DNA from: Flavobacterium ammoniigenes
GTDB taxonomy: Bacteria > Bacteroidota > Bacteroidia > Flavobacteriales > Flavobacteriaceae
Direction: 5' to 3'
NCBI RefSeq assembly: GCF_020886055.1
Contig: NZ_AP025184.1
Span: 1,674,001 to 1,738,000 of the forward strand
Length of the DNA: 64,000 nucleotides
Shown here piece by piece: positions 34,927 to 44,916 of the stretch. The translations under genes were made by a program, and so were the position numbers. The notes under the pieces were generated by a model that was not told where the DNA came from, made no database searches, and saw only the letters and a list, made by a program, of their open reading frames with translations. The first letter of the stretch is position 1. The number at the start of each line of letters is the position of its first letter.

Positions 34927-34927
34927 C

Positions 34928-35013
34928 CCACCTTTTGGTGGATAAGGATTTCCTCTAGGTATCAATTAATTATACAAACAACTTCTGTTGTTTTCTTTCA
35001 CATTAAGAAATCC
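34928..35013 (+). promoter_or_regulatory. structured rpsA leader
   Basis: A hairpin CCACC-TTTT-GGTGG (34928-34941) sits at the predicted transcription start. GGATTTC (34946-34952) can pair with GAAATCC (35007-35013), enclosing a hairpin AACAAC-TTCT-GTTGTT (34977-34992). The region from the terminator at 34790 to the start codon at 35046 has no other gene. Ribosomal protein S1 regulates its own mRNA in enterobacteria; an analogous role for this leader is only a suggestion. Confidence 0.4.
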
Positions 35014-35045
35014 GAGAAAATACAGAATACAAATTTTTAATCAGC

Positions 35046-36824
35046 ATGTCTGAACAATTAAAATCACAAGAAGAGTTTTTAGCAAATTTTAACTGGCATA
35101 ACTTCCAAGAAGGAATTGATGCAGTAGATGAAAAAAACTTACAAGAATTCGAAGCATTAGTATCAAAAACTTTTATTGCTACAGATCAAGAAGAAGTAGT
35201 AGAAGGTGTTGTTGTTAGAATTACAGATAGAGACGTTATCGTTGATATCAATGCAAAATCGGAAGGTGTTATTTCTTTAAACGAATTCCGTTACAATCCA
35301 AACTTAAAAGTAGGTGACAAAGTAGAAGTATTAATTGACATCCGTGAGGACAAAACAGGTCAGTTAGTATTATCACATAGAAAAGCACGTACTATCAAAT
35401 CTTGGGATAGAGTTATTTCTGCAAACGAAACAGGTGAAATCGTTACTGGTTTTGTTAAATGTAGAACTAAAGGTGGTATGATCGTTGACGTTTTCGGAAT
35501 CGAAGCGTTCTTACCAGGTTCACAAATTGATGTGAAACCAATCCGTGATTATGATGTTTACGTAAACAAAAACATGGAATTCAAAGTAGTTAAAATTAAC
35601 CACGAATTCAAAAATGTTGTTGTATCTCACAAAGCGCTTATTGAAGCGGATATTGAGGTTCAGAAAAAAGAAATCATTGGTCAATTACAAAAAGGACAAG
35701 TATTAGAAGGTGTGGTTAAAAACATTACTTCTTATGGTGTGTTTATTGACTTAGGTGGTGTTGATGGATTAATCCACATTACTGACCTTTCTTGGTCAAG
35801 AATCAATCACCCAAGTGAAGTTCTTGAATTAGATCAAAAATTAAATGTTGTAATCCTTGATTTCGATGATGAGAAAACAAGAATTCAATTAGGATTGAAA
35901 CAATTAAACGCTCACCCATGGGATGCTTTAGATGCTAACTTAGCTGTTGGTGATAAAGTAAAAGGTAAAGTAGTTGTAATCGCTGATTACGGTGCATTTA
36001 TCGAAGTTGCTGAAGGTGTTGAAGGTTTAATCCACGTTTCTGAAATGTCTTGGTCTACTCACTTACGTTCTGCTCAAGATTTCGTAAAAGTGGGTGATAT
36101 CGTTGAAGGAGTTATCTTAACTTTGGATAGAGACGATCGTAAGATGTCTTTAGGTATCAAACAATTGACACAAGATCCATGGACTGACATTACTTCTAAA
36201 TACCCAGTAGGTTCTAAACATTCTGGTATCGTTAGAAACTTTACAAACTTTGGAATTTTCGTAGAATTAGAAGAAGGAATCGACGGATTGATTTATATCT
36301 CTGACCTTTCTTGGACTAAGAAAATCAAACATCCATCTGAGTTTGTAAATGTTGGTGAAAAATTAGACGTAGTTGTATTAGAATTAGATGTTGAAGGACG
36401 TAAATTATCTTTAGGTCACAAACAAACTACTGCTAATCCTTGGGATCAATATGAAGGTTCTTTCGCTGTTGGAACTATCCACACAGGAGAAATTGCTGAA
36501 ATCGTTGACAAAGGAGCTACTGTAGAATTTGGTGATGATATCGTTGCTTTCATTCCTACTCGTCACTTAGAAAAAGAAGACGGTAAGAAATTGAAAAAAG
36601 GAGAATCTGCTGATTTCAAAGTAATCGAATTCAATAAAGAATTCAAAAGAGTAGTTGCTTCTCATACTGCAATCTTCCGTGAAGAAGAAGAGAAAAATGT
36701 GAGAACAGTTTCTGAAAATACTTCATCTGCTTCAACTACTAATGCACCAGCTGCAACTTTAGGAGATAACAATGATGTATTAGCAGCTTTGAAAGCTAAA
36801 ATGGAAAAAACAGAGAAAAAATAA
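35046..36824 (+). CDS. rpsA: 30S ribosomal protein S1
   Basis: The 592-residue protein has six S1 OB-fold repeats, starting near residues 50, 135, 220, 305, 390 and 475; repeats 3-5 have the strong form exemplified by GVVKNITSYGVFIDLGGVDG and IHVSEMSW. Repeats 1, 2 and 6 are divergent, as usual. The last 50 residues are Ser/Thr/Ala-rich with a charged tail ending in EKTEKK. S1 binds mRNA leaders on the 30S subunit. The gene has preferred codons (many GGT, GAA, AAA), as expected for high expression. Confidence 0.96.
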   Translation: MSEQLKSQEEFLANFNWHNFQEGIDAVDEKNLQEFEALVSKTFIATDQEEVVEGVVVRITDRDVIVDINAKSEGVISLNEFRYNPNLKVGDKVEVLIDIREDKTGQLVLSHRKARTIKSWDRVISANETGEIVTGFVKCRTKGGMIVDVFGIEAFLPGSQIDVKPIRDYDVYVNKNMEFKVVKINHEFKNVVVSHKALIEADIEVQKKEIIGQLQKGQVLEGVVKNITSYGVFIDLGGVDGLIHITDLSWSRINHPSEVLELDQKLNVVILDFDDEKTRIQLGLKQLNAHPWDALDANLAVGDKVKGKVVVIADYGAFIEVAEGVEGLIHVSEMSWSTHLRSAQDFVKVGDIVEGVILTLDRDDRKMSLGIKQLTQDPWTDITSKYPVGSKHSGIVRNFTNFGIFVELEEGIDGLIYISDLSWTKKIKHPSEFVNVGEKLDVVVLELDVEGRKLSLGHKQTTANPWDQYEGSFAVGTIHTGEIAEIVDKGATVEFGDDIVAFIPTRHLEKEDGKKLKKGESADFKVIEFNKEFKRVVASHTAIFREEEEKNVRTVSENTSSASTTNAPAATLGDNNDVLAALKAKMEKTEKK

Positions 36825-36844
36825 TTCTCAGTTTTTCTAAATAC

Positions 36845-36875
36845 AAAAGCCTCACAGTTTTGTGAGGCTTTTTTT
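36845..36875 (+). terminator. terminator of rpsA
   Basis: AAAAGCCTCACA with TGTGAGGCTTTT and a four-base loop, followed by a T run, 20 bp after the rpsA stop. Confidence 0.9.
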
Positions 36876-36904
36876 ATTGGCAACAATTTTGTGCTGCAAC
36901 AAAT

Positions 36905-36938
36905 AAAAAACCCTAAATCCAAAAGACTTAGGGTTTTT
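36905..36938 (-). terminator. terminator of pheT
   Basis: AAAAACCCTAA with TTAGGGTTTTT forms a stem with T runs on both ends, about 23 bp past the pheT stop on the minus strand. Confidence 0.8.
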
Positions 36939-36961
36939 ACTTTTTATATTACTTTATAAAA

Positions 36962-39382
36962 CTATCTCAAAACAGCTCCTAGTTCCGTTTCAAAATTCTT
37001 CTGTAGCTTGGACATGATTTTATCAATTTGCTCGTCTGTCAAAGTTTTTGAGCTGTCTTGAATGCTAAAGCTTAGAGCATATGATTTTTTTCCTTCCGGT
37101 AAATTTTGACCTTCGTACACATCAAACAAATCAACATTTTTCAATAGTGATTTTTCTGTTTGTTTGGCAATAGTATAAATACTTTCGTAAGTCACCGCTT
37201 GGTCAAGCAATAAGGCTAAATCTCTTCGAACTTCTGGGTATTTCGGAATTTCAGTAAATTTAACTTTATTCGAAATTAGTTTCAAAATAGCGGCCCAATT
37301 GAAATCGGCAAAAAATACTTCTTGTTTGATTCCAAAGTGTTTTAGAATTGATTTTTTAACCACACCAATTTCGACAATAGTATCTTTTCCTAAACTAATT
37401 GCTATTCCTTCCGAATATACATCAGTTGTTAGAGGTTGGTTTTGCGTTTTCTGAATTCCTAGTCTTTCTAAAACTGCAGTAACATATCCTTTAAACAAAA
37501 AGAAATCAGTAGGTTTTTGTCCCGATGTCCAAGTTTCTTGATTCCTATTTCCAGTTAGAAAAAGAGTCAAATGTTTTTTCTCTTCGTATCCAGAAGGGTA
37601 GTTGTGGTAGGTTTTTCCGAATTCAAATAATTTTAAATCGGTATTTTTTCTATTGATATTGTATGAAATAGCTTCCAATCCTGAGAACAATAGTGATTGA
37701 CGCATGGTTGCTAAATCACTACTTAATGGATTTAACATGGTCACATTATGTTCTTCTTTCAATAAATCTGAAAGCTGAATATAATTAGCTGTTGTCAATG
37801 AGTTGGCCATCATTTCGTGAAAGCCTTGTGAATTCAATTGCGTTGCTACAACATTTTGAATTTTATAATCTTCAGTTCTAGGTGAATTAGCTATTGTCGC
37901 ATTGACCTTGTTGGAGAATTTGATGTTATTGTATCCATACACACGCAAGATTTCTTCAATGACATCAATTTCACGTTGTACATCAACACGATAGGCAGGA
38001 ATAGTCAATCCCAATCCAGAATCGGTAACACTGTTTACTTTGATATCAAGTGAAACTAATATTTTCTTAATGATGTCTTTCGGAATTTCCTGACCAATAA
38101 TTTTAGTTACTTTATTGAAATTCAAGAACACACTAAAATCGTCTATTTTTTTTGGATATACATCAATTAAGTCAGATGTAATTTCACCACCCGCTACTTC
38201 TTGAATTAATAAAGCCGCACGTTTTAAAGCATAATCGGTAATAGAAGGATCAATTCCTCTTTCAAAACGGAAAGAAGCATCTGTATTTAGTTGATGTCTT
38301 TTGGCCGTTTTACGAACACTAACAGGATTAAAATAAGCACTTTCTAAGAAGATGCTAGTTGTACTTTCTGAAACACCTGATTCTTTTCCACCGAAAACAC
38401 CTGCAATACATAACGGACCGTTTTCGTCACAAATCATGATGTCTTCTTCGTGTAAACTACGTTCTACATCATCAAGTGTAGTGAATTTGGTTCCTGAAGG
38501 CAACGTTTTTACAATCACTTTACCATTAATTTTAGCTGCATCAAAAGCATGCAAAGGTTGTCCTAATTCGTGTAATACATAATTAGTAACATCCACAATA
38601 TTGTTTTTTGGATTTAATCCAATGGCTTTTAAACGATTTTGCAACCAAGCAGGAGAGGGTTGTACCGTAATTCCTGAAATAGTAAGACCACAATATCTTG
38701 GAACTAAATTACTTTCTTTAACGTCAATATCAATTTTTAAAGTGCGTTTATCCACTCTAAATTTTGTAACTGAGGGTGTAATTAATTCTACATTTACACC
38801 ACTTTGAATCATTCCCGCTCTTAAATCACGTGCTGTTCCATAATGGCTCATTGCATCGGCACGGTTAGGTGTTAATCCAATTTCAAAAACTTCGTCATTT
38901 TCGATTTTAAAAACGGTAGCCGCTGGAATCCCAGGTTGAAGAGATGGGTCTAACACCATAATTCCTTCATGACTTGATCCTAAACCAATTTCGTCCTCGG
39001 CACATATCATCCCGTGACTTTCTTGTCCGCGAATTTTACCTTTTTTAATAGTAAATGATTCTCCTTCTTTATCGTATAAAACAGTTCCAATAGTAGCTAC
39101 AGGTACTTTTTGTCCAGCGGCAACATTACTAGCTCCACAAACAATTTGAACAGGAATACCATCACCTAAATCAACGGTTGTAATTTTTAATCGGTCAGCA
39201 TCTGGGTGAGGCACACAAGTCAAAACATGTCCCACTACTATTCCTTCTAAGCCACCTTTTACTGATTGGTATTTCTCGACAACTTCTACCTCCAAACCTA
39301 AATCGGTTAATAAAGCAGCTGTTTCTTCTGATTGCCAATCTATTTTAATGAACTGTTTGATCCAGTTGTATGATATTTTCAT
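36962..39382 (-). CDS. pheT: phenylalanyl-tRNA synthetase beta subunit
   Basis: PheT pairs with PheS to charge tRNA-Phe. The 806-residue protein has the full bacterial domain order: EMAP-like tRNA-binding domain (about 40-150, VVGHVLTCVPHPDADRLKIT), B1/B3-B4 editing core (residues 210-390, including NNIVDVTNYVLHELGQPLHAFD), B5 domain (400-475), the catalytic-like core with DLKLFEFGKTY, and the C-terminal FDX-ACB anticodon-binding domain (KYPEVRRDLALLLD). pheS is not adjacent, which is common in Bacteroidota. Confidence 0.96.
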   Translation of the reverse strand: MKISYNWIKQFIKIDWQSEETAALLTDLGLEVEVVEKYQSVKGGLEGIVVGHVLTCVPHPDADRLKITTVDLGDGIPVQIVCGASNVAAGQKVPVATIGTVLYDKEGESFTIKKGKIRGQESHGMICAEDEIGLGSSHEGIMVLDPSLQPGIPAATVFKIENDEVFEIGLTPNRADAMSHYGTARDLRAGMIQSGVNVELITPSVTKFRVDKRTLKIDIDVKESNLVPRYCGLTISGITVQPSPAWLQNRLKAIGLNPKNNIVDVTNYVLHELGQPLHAFDAAKINGKVIVKTLPSGTKFTTLDDVERSLHEEDIMICDENGPLCIAGVFGGKESGVSESTTSIFLESAYFNPVSVRKTAKRHQLNTDASFRFERGIDPSITDYALKRAALLIQEVAGGEITSDLIDVYPKKIDDFSVFLNFNKVTKIIGQEIPKDIIKKILVSLDIKVNSVTDSGLGLTIPAYRVDVQREIDVIEEILRVYGYNNIKFSNKVNATIANSPRTEDYKIQNVVATQLNSQGFHEMMANSLTTANYIQLSDLLKEEHNVTMLNPLSSDLATMRQSLLFSGLEAISYNINRKNTDLKLFEFGKTYHNYPSGYEEKKHLTLFLTGNRNQETWTSGQKPTDFFLFKGYVTAVLERLGIQKTQNQPLTTDVYSEGIAISLGKDTIVEIGVVKKSILKHFGIKQEVFFADFNWAAILKLISNKVKFTEIPKYPEVRRDLALLLDQAVTYESIYTIAKQTEKSLLKNVDLFDVYEGQNLPEGKKSYALSFSIQDSSKTLTDEQIDKIMSKLQKNFETELGAVLR

Positions 39383-39403
39383 TGCGAATTATTTTCAGGT
39401 CTG

Positions 39404-39411
39404 CAAATATA
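39404..39411 (-). promoter_or_regulatory. -7 promoter element of pheT
   Basis: On the minus strand this reads TATATTTG and lies 21 bp before the pheT ATG at 39382, so the leader is very short. A TTG about 24 bp upstream may be the -33 element. Confidence 0.55.
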
Positions 39412-39474
39412 AGGATTGCTGATTGGAGTAGGAAACAATTTATTTGATTTTTATTGGCCTAAAAGCGATTAAAT

Positions 39475-40485
39475 TTATTTTTTTAGAAACGGAATTAACC
39501 CTTCAAAATATACTTTTTGGTCATCATAAAAGTCCATATGACTTCCTTTTGGGCAAAATAAATAGGTTCCATTTTGTACCAATTTTGACATTTCTTCCAT
39601 GTGTTTAGGATCCATAGTGTCGTATTTGGCTCCAATCACTAGGGTAGGAATGGTGATATTTTTCAAATCGGCTTTTCGATCCCATTTTTCTAATTTTCCG
39701 GAAATTCCAAATTCGCTAGGGCCTTGCATGCTTACATATAACGACTGATTCATTTTGGCAAATGAACGGTTTACTGGCTCTGGCCAATCTTTGGCTGGAA
39801 AACGTAGAATGTGTTTTTCGTAAAAATTTGGAATCAATAATTCCATATAGCGTGGTTTAGTAAAATCTTTAGCTGCCTCTATTTGGTTGAGTTCAGCCAA
39901 TACCTTTGGATCCATTTGTTTGGACAATACTTCGTCAGCATATTTCCCATATTCCGGACAGCTCGACATCATATTGGAAATAATCAAGCCTTTCATATTG
40001 TGTTGGTACTTTAACGCATATTCCATAGCTAAAATACCTCCCCAAGAATGGCCTAACATATAAAAGTTCGAAGCGTCTAAATTCAAGGCTTTTCGGACTT
40101 GTTCCACTTCTTCTACATAGCGAGCTAGATCCCAAAGCGCCACATCATTTGGGTTGTCAGAATTACCACAGCCTAATTGATCATAATAAATAATTTCGAT
40201 TCCTTCAGCGGGCAAGAAATTTTCAAAACATTCAAAATACTCATGCGTAGCACCAGGGCCACCGTTAAGCAATAGTAGTTTTATTTTAGGATTGTTTCCA
40301 ATGCGCTTGGTCCAAACCTTAAAAGTGCCTTTTGAAGTAATGATGGGAATCACTTTTACACCACCATTTTGAATACTATCTGTTGTCTTTTCAAAATATA
40401 CTGATTGAGAATCAGTAGTTCCTTTTTGACAGGAAACAAAAAATGTAATTGTGAACACCAAAATAAGTTTAGCGAATGTTTTCAT
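39475..40485 (-). CDS. S33 family alpha/beta hydrolase (proline iminopeptidase-like) lipoprotein
   Basis: A 336-residue lipoprotein (signal LVFTITFFVSC, lipid Cys at about residue 19). The S33 signature is LLNGGPGATHEYFECF for the oxyanion loop, DQLGCGNSDNP, the nucleophilic Ser in GHSWGGILAMEYA, Asp in GAKYDTMDP and His in GSHMDFYDD. The family includes proline iminopeptidases and related amidases. Location is probably the periplasm. It lies 17 bp downstream of tolC-like 40503 on the same strand, possibly in the same transcript. Confidence 0.9.
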   Translation of the reverse strand: MKTFAKLILVFTITFFVSCQKGTTDSQSVYFEKTTDSIQNGGVKVIPIITSKGTFKVWTKRIGNNPKIKLLLLNGGPGATHEYFECFENFLPAEGIEIIYYDQLGCGNSDNPNDVALWDLARYVEEVEQVRKALNLDASNFYMLGHSWGGILAMEYALKYQHNMKGLIISNMMSSCPEYGKYADEVLSKQMDPKVLAELNQIEAAKDFTKPRYMELLIPNFYEKHILRFPAKDWPEPVNRSFAKMNQSLYVSMQGPSEFGISGKLEKWDRKADLKNITIPTLVIGAKYDTMDPKHMEEMSKLVQNGTYLFCPKGSHMDFYDDQKVYFEGLIPFLKK

Positions 40486-40502
40486 AGTATTTTGAGTTTA
40501 AA

Positions 40503-41816
40503 TTAGTTTGCTAGATTAATAGTACCGGCCAATTCTTTTAAGGCAATTTCAGATAATTTAGCTTGAAATTGCGCATTGCTGTTGCGTACTTTTGCATTTA
40601 CATAATTCAATTGAGCCGTTCTAAATTCTAAAGTAGTAATTGTACCAATTTTAAATTTATCTAAGGTAATAGCTAAATTTTGTTTAGCAATTGCTTCATT
40701 TTTTTCTTCCAAACGAATAAGTTCAAGGTTGGTCAAATAGGTTTGATAGGAAGTCGCTAATTGAGATTCTAAGGCTAACTTTTGTTGATCAATTATTAAT
40801 TTTGAATTATCAATTTGAAGTTGTGCTATTTTTTCATTCCTGTTTTGGGCAAAGCCATCAAAAAGATTCAAAGCCGCACTAAAACCATAATTAAATCCTT
40901 TGGCAGATGTGGCTGTAGCAAAGCCTAAACTAGCTTGCGTTTCTAATAAATTATATCCAGTACTTAATCGAACAGTAGGATATCTATTGGCTTTTACCTG
41001 TTTCAATTGCAATTCTGCTACTTTATTAGAAATAATTTGGGCTACCAATTGTGGGTTTTGTTGTTCAGCCAAAGCACTTAATTCATTTAATTGTAAGGCC
41101 CCATCAACACGAATAACATCAATTACATTGAAATCAGTTTTAGTATTTCGAGCCAAAATTTGATTCATCATGGTTTTGGTATTGGCATACAATTCCTTTT
41201 GTCTTAAAAGAGTCACCTGATCGGTATTCAAATCGACTTGGGCATTCAACACTTCCAATTTGGAAGCCTTACCAATCACAAAACGGTTTTGTGCCAAAGT
41301 CAAACGTTGATTGGATAGTACAATAGTAGAATCTAAAGCTAGTAATTGTTGTTGTTGCTGCACTAAATCAAAATAAGTACTTGTAACAGCACTAATTTTT
41401 GAAAGAATGGTTTGCTTCAGCTGTGCTTCACCCAATTTTTGTAACTCTTTCAATTGATCCAATCTGGCAAACATTCTGAACCCGTCAAAAACAGTCCAAT
41501 CCAAGTTAACACCATAATTTAAGCTGTTATTTTTAGCATTATCCAATGAATTCACAACTCCGCTTTGCAAGGTTTGGGAACTGTTTTGTACTCTATTGTT
41601 AGCAGTTGCTGTAGCAGCAATTGTAGGTAACATTCCGGCATTTCCAATGGCTACATTTGTGGTATTAACTATTGAATTATTGGAAGCAATTTTAATTTCG
41701 TAATTGTTTTCTAAAGCTATTTTTACAGCAGCTTCTAGAGTTAAAACTTCTTGCGCTTTTGTTTGGTTAAAGCCCAAAAAAAGCAGTAGTATTAGGATGA
41801 ATTTATACTGTGTCAT
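40503..41816 (-). CDS. TolC family outer membrane channel of an RND pump
   Basis: I start the 437-residue protein at the ATG at 41816, which gives a signal peptide (ILILLLFLGFNQTKAQ) and a 4-bp gap after the RND gene. Two repeats of the TolC outer-membrane efflux fold, about residues 20-230 and 240-430, are rich in coiled-coil helix (LTLAQNRFVIGKASKLEVLNAQ and AITLDKFKIGTITTLEFRTAQ). It completes the adaptor-RND-channel pump encoded upstream. Substrates are unknown. Confidence 0.92.
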   Translation of the reverse strand: MTQYKFILILLLFLGFNQTKAQEVLTLEAAVKIALENNYEIKIASNNSIVNTTNVAIGNAGMLPTIAATATANNRVQNSSQTLQSGVVNSLDNAKNNSLNYGVNLDWTVFDGFRMFARLDQLKELQKLGEAQLKQTILSKISAVTSTYFDLVQQQQQLLALDSTIVLSNQRLTLAQNRFVIGKASKLEVLNAQVDLNTDQVTLLRQKELYANTKTMMNQILARNTKTDFNVIDVIRVDGALQLNELSALAEQQNPQLVAQIISNKVAELQLKQVKANRYPTVRLSTGYNLLETQASLGFATATSAKGFNYGFSAALNLFDGFAQNRNEKIAQLQIDNSKLIIDQQKLALESQLATSYQTYLTNLELIRLEEKNEAIAKQNLAITLDKFKIGTITTLEFRTAQLNYVNAKVRNSNAQFQAKLSEIALKELAGTINLAN

Positions 41817-41820
41817 AGAT

Positions 41821-44800
41821 TTATTTACTTTCTTGTTCGTATTCGTTGATATGATCAAATTCAGGATAATGTTTTCTAGTTTTCGACCACATCAGGTACA
41901 AGGCTGGAATAACGAATAAAGTCAATACCAAAGAAAATACAGTTCCACCAACAATTACGACTCCCATCCCAATTCTACTATTAGAAGCAGCCCCAAGCGA
42001 TAATGCAATTGGCAATGCTCCTAAAGCAATCGCTAAACTGGTCATTAAAATAGGACGAAGGCGCGCTTCTGAGGCTTCTAAAATAGCTTCTAATTTTGGT
42101 TTGCCTTGTTCGCGTAATTGATTAGCAAATTCGACAATCAAGATTCCGTTTTTGGTTACCAAACCAATCAACATAACCGTTCCAATCTGGCTAAAGATAT
42201 TCCAAGTTTGATTGAATAACCATAGTGAAAATAAGGCACCCGCAACTGCCATTGGCACTGTTAGGATGATTATAATTGGATCAATAAAACTTTCAAATTG
42301 CGCAGCAAGAATCAAGAAAATTAATACCAAAGCCAATCCAAAAGCAAAAGAGGTATTCGAACTACTTTCTACAAAGTCTCTGGATTCTCCGCCCAAATCT
42401 GTAGTGAAAGAGTCATCTAAAACTTTAGCTTTGATTTCGTCCATAGCTTCAATACCGTCACTGATACTTTTTCCAGGAGCCAAACCAGCAGAAACGGTAG
42501 CCGACATATATCGATTATTATGATACAATTGGGTAGGGTTACTTTGTTCTTCAATAGTAACTACATTATCCATTTGAATTAATTCGCCTTTGCTATTTTT
42601 GACAAACATGGAGGTTAAATCCAAAGGTTTAGCACGATCACTTTTTTCAAATTGACCAATGACTTGGTACTGTTTTCCATTGCGAATAAAATATCCAAAA
42701 CGTTGACCACTTAAAGAAAGCTGTAATGTTTGTGCTACATCTAGAACGGATATTCCTAGACTTTCCGCTTTTTCTCTGTCAATGGTTACATTGATTTCAG
42801 GCTTGTTGAATTTCAAATTCACATCGGTAGTGGAGAAGGTTTCGTTTTTAGCGGCTTCTTCCATAAACAACGGAATCTTTTCTCTTAGTTTTTCAAAATT
42901 TGAAGCTTGAATAATATATTGAATTGGTAATCCACCACGTCTATTCACTGCAATTGTGGGTTGTTCAATAACGGATGTTTTAGCTTCTGAATAGGCGCTA
43001 GTCCATTTGGTTAATTTTTCGGCAACTTCTTTTTGTGATGCTTTTCTCTCGTCAGGTTGTAATAATGAAATTCTAACGAAACCACTATTCACCGATGAAG
43101 CATTAAATCCTGGAGAAGTAATCACCAAAGCTACTTTCTTCTCTGGTATAGAATCGTCTACCAATTTCGATATTTCTTGCATAAAGCGATCGGTGTATTC
43201 GTACGAGGCGCCTTCTGCAGTGGCAACTCGCAAAACCATACCACTACGATCATCATAGGGAGCGGTTTCTTTTTTCAATAAATTAAAAAACAAATAAATT
43301 AGACCAAAACAAGCAATTAAAATTGGAAAACTAATCCATTTCTTTTTCATGAAATTGGTTAAAGCTTCTGCATATCCTGTGTTTAACTTTTGAAAATAAG
43401 GTTCAGTTAAATTATAAAATTTCGATTTCTCTTGCTTTCCACCTTTCATTAAATAGGCGTTCAACATAGGAGTAAGGGTAAGCGATACAAAGGCCGAAAC
43501 CAAAACGGCTGCACCAATCACGACTCCAAACTCTCGAAATAGTCGACCAACAAATCCTTCTAAGAAAATCACGGGTAAGAATACGGCTGCTAAAGTGATA
43601 GAGATCGAAATCACCGCAAAAAAGATTTCGTTGGAACCTTTTATGGCTGCTTCGATAGGCGACATGCCTTCTTCCACTTTTTTGAAAATGTTTTCAGTTA
43701 CAACAATTCCGTCATCGACTACTAATCCAGTAGCTAAAACAATTGCTAACAAAGTCAATACATTAATGGAGAATCCAAACAACCACATGATAAAGAAAGT
43801 AGCAATTAAGGATACCGGAATGTCTATCAACGGTCGGAAAGCAATAGCCCAATCTCTAAAGAACAAATAGATGATTAAAACCACTAACAAGATTGAAATT
43901 CCTAAAGTTTCAGCAACCTCAATAACTGATTGCTTAACAAAAACAGTATTATCAATAACGATATTCAATCGGATGTCTTTTGGCAAGTCTTTCTTAAAGC
44001 GCTCAAACTCTTTGTAAAATGCTTTAGCAATGTCTAAATAATTGGCTCCTGGACGAGGTACAATGGCAATACCTACTAAAGGAACTCCAGATTGCATCAT
44101 ATTAGTTTCCACATTTTCAGGACCAATTTCTGCTTTTCCAATATCGCTGAATCGTACAATTTTATCACCTTCAGAACGAATAATGATATTGTTAAATTCT
44201 TCGGCTTTGGATAAATTACCAATGGTTTTTACCATTAATTCGGTATTTGCACCAGTAATTTTTCCGGAAGGTAATTCTACGTTTTGTTTGTTTAATGCTG
44301 CTCTTACTTCAGAAACGGTACAGCCGTAGGAAGCCAATTTCACAGGGTCAATCCACAAACGCATGGCGTATCGTTTTTGCCCCCATATTTGGATTCCACT
44401 AACCCCAGGAATGGTTTCTAAACGTTGACCAATAACATTTTCGGCAAAATCACTCAATTCTAAAGCAGAACGGGAATCACTTTGCACAGTCATTGAAATG
44501 ATGGCGTCACTATTCGCATCCGCTTTAGATACTACCGGTGGCGCATCAATATCTTGTGGTAAACTACGGGTAGCTTGTGATACTTTATCACGAACATCAT
44601 TGGCAGCTTCTTCTAAATCTTTGTCTAGATTGAATTCGACCGTAATATTACTACTCCCTTGAATACTAGAAGAAGTAACATTACGAATTCCGTCAATGGA
44701 ATTAATGGCTTTTTCTAAGGGTTCTGTAATTTGTGATTCGATAATATCCGAATTGGCACCAGTGTAGTTGGTACGAATAGAAACCTGAGCCGGATCAATT

Positions 44801-44916
44801 GATGGGAATTCACGAACTCCTAAAAAGCTGTATCCAATCAAACCAAATAATACAATAGTTAGATTGACAACGATTGTAAATACGGGTCTTTTTATACTTA
44901 AGGTAGATAAACTCAT
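41821..44916 (-). CDS. efflux RND transporter permease
   Basis: A 1031-residue inner membrane pump of the AcrB/HAE1 family. The typical order is present: TM1, a large porter loop, six TM helices with LATGLVVDDGIVVTENIFKK (helix 4 proton-relay aspartates), second periplasmic loop, and the second six helices with GLVTKNGILIVEF and SLGAASNSRIGMGVVIVGG. The start IKRPVFTIVVNLTIVLFGL is typical. It begins the base after the adaptor gene ends. It exports hydrophobic compounds; specificity is unknown. Confidence 0.94.
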   Translation of the reverse strand: MSLSTLSIKRPVFTIVVNLTIVLFGLIGYSFLGVREFPSIDPAQVSIRTNYTGANSDIIESQITEPLEKAINSIDGIRNVTSSSIQGSSNITVEFNLDKDLEEAANDVRDKVSQATRSLPQDIDAPPVVSKADANSDAIISMTVQSDSRSALELSDFAENVIGQRLETIPGVSGIQIWGQKRYAMRLWIDPVKLASYGCTVSEVRAALNKQNVELPSGKITGANTELMVKTIGNLSKAEEFNNIIIRSEGDKIVRFSDIGKAEIGPENVETNMMQSGVPLVGIAIVPRPGANYLDIAKAFYKEFERFKKDLPKDIRLNIVIDNTVFVKQSVIEVAETLGISILLVVLIIYLFFRDWAIAFRPLIDIPVSLIATFFIMWLFGFSINVLTLLAIVLATGLVVDDGIVVTENIFKKVEEGMSPIEAAIKGSNEIFFAVISISITLAAVFLPVIFLEGFVGRLFREFGVVIGAAVLVSAFVSLTLTPMLNAYLMKGGKQEKSKFYNLTEPYFQKLNTGYAEALTNFMKKKWISFPILIACFGLIYLFFNLLKKETAPYDDRSGMVLRVATAEGASYEYTDRFMQEISKLVDDSIPEKKVALVITSPGFNASSVNSGFVRISLLQPDERKASQKEVAEKLTKWTSAYSEAKTSVIEQPTIAVNRRGGLPIQYIIQASNFEKLREKIPLFMEEAAKNETFSTTDVNLKFNKPEINVTIDREKAESLGISVLDVAQTLQLSLSGQRFGYFIRNGKQYQVIGQFEKSDRAKPLDLTSMFVKNSKGELIQMDNVVTIEEQSNPTQLYHNNRYMSATVSAGLAPGKSISDGIEAMDEIKAKVLDDSFTTDLGGESRDFVESSSNTSFAFGLALVLIFLILAAQFESFIDPIIIILTVPMAVAGALFSLWLFNQTWNIFSQIGTVMLIGLVTKNGILIVEFANQLREQGKPKLEAILEASEARLRPILMTSLAIALGALPIALSLGAASNSRIGMGVVIVGGTVFSLVLTLFVIPALYLMWSKTRKHYPEFDHINEYEQESK

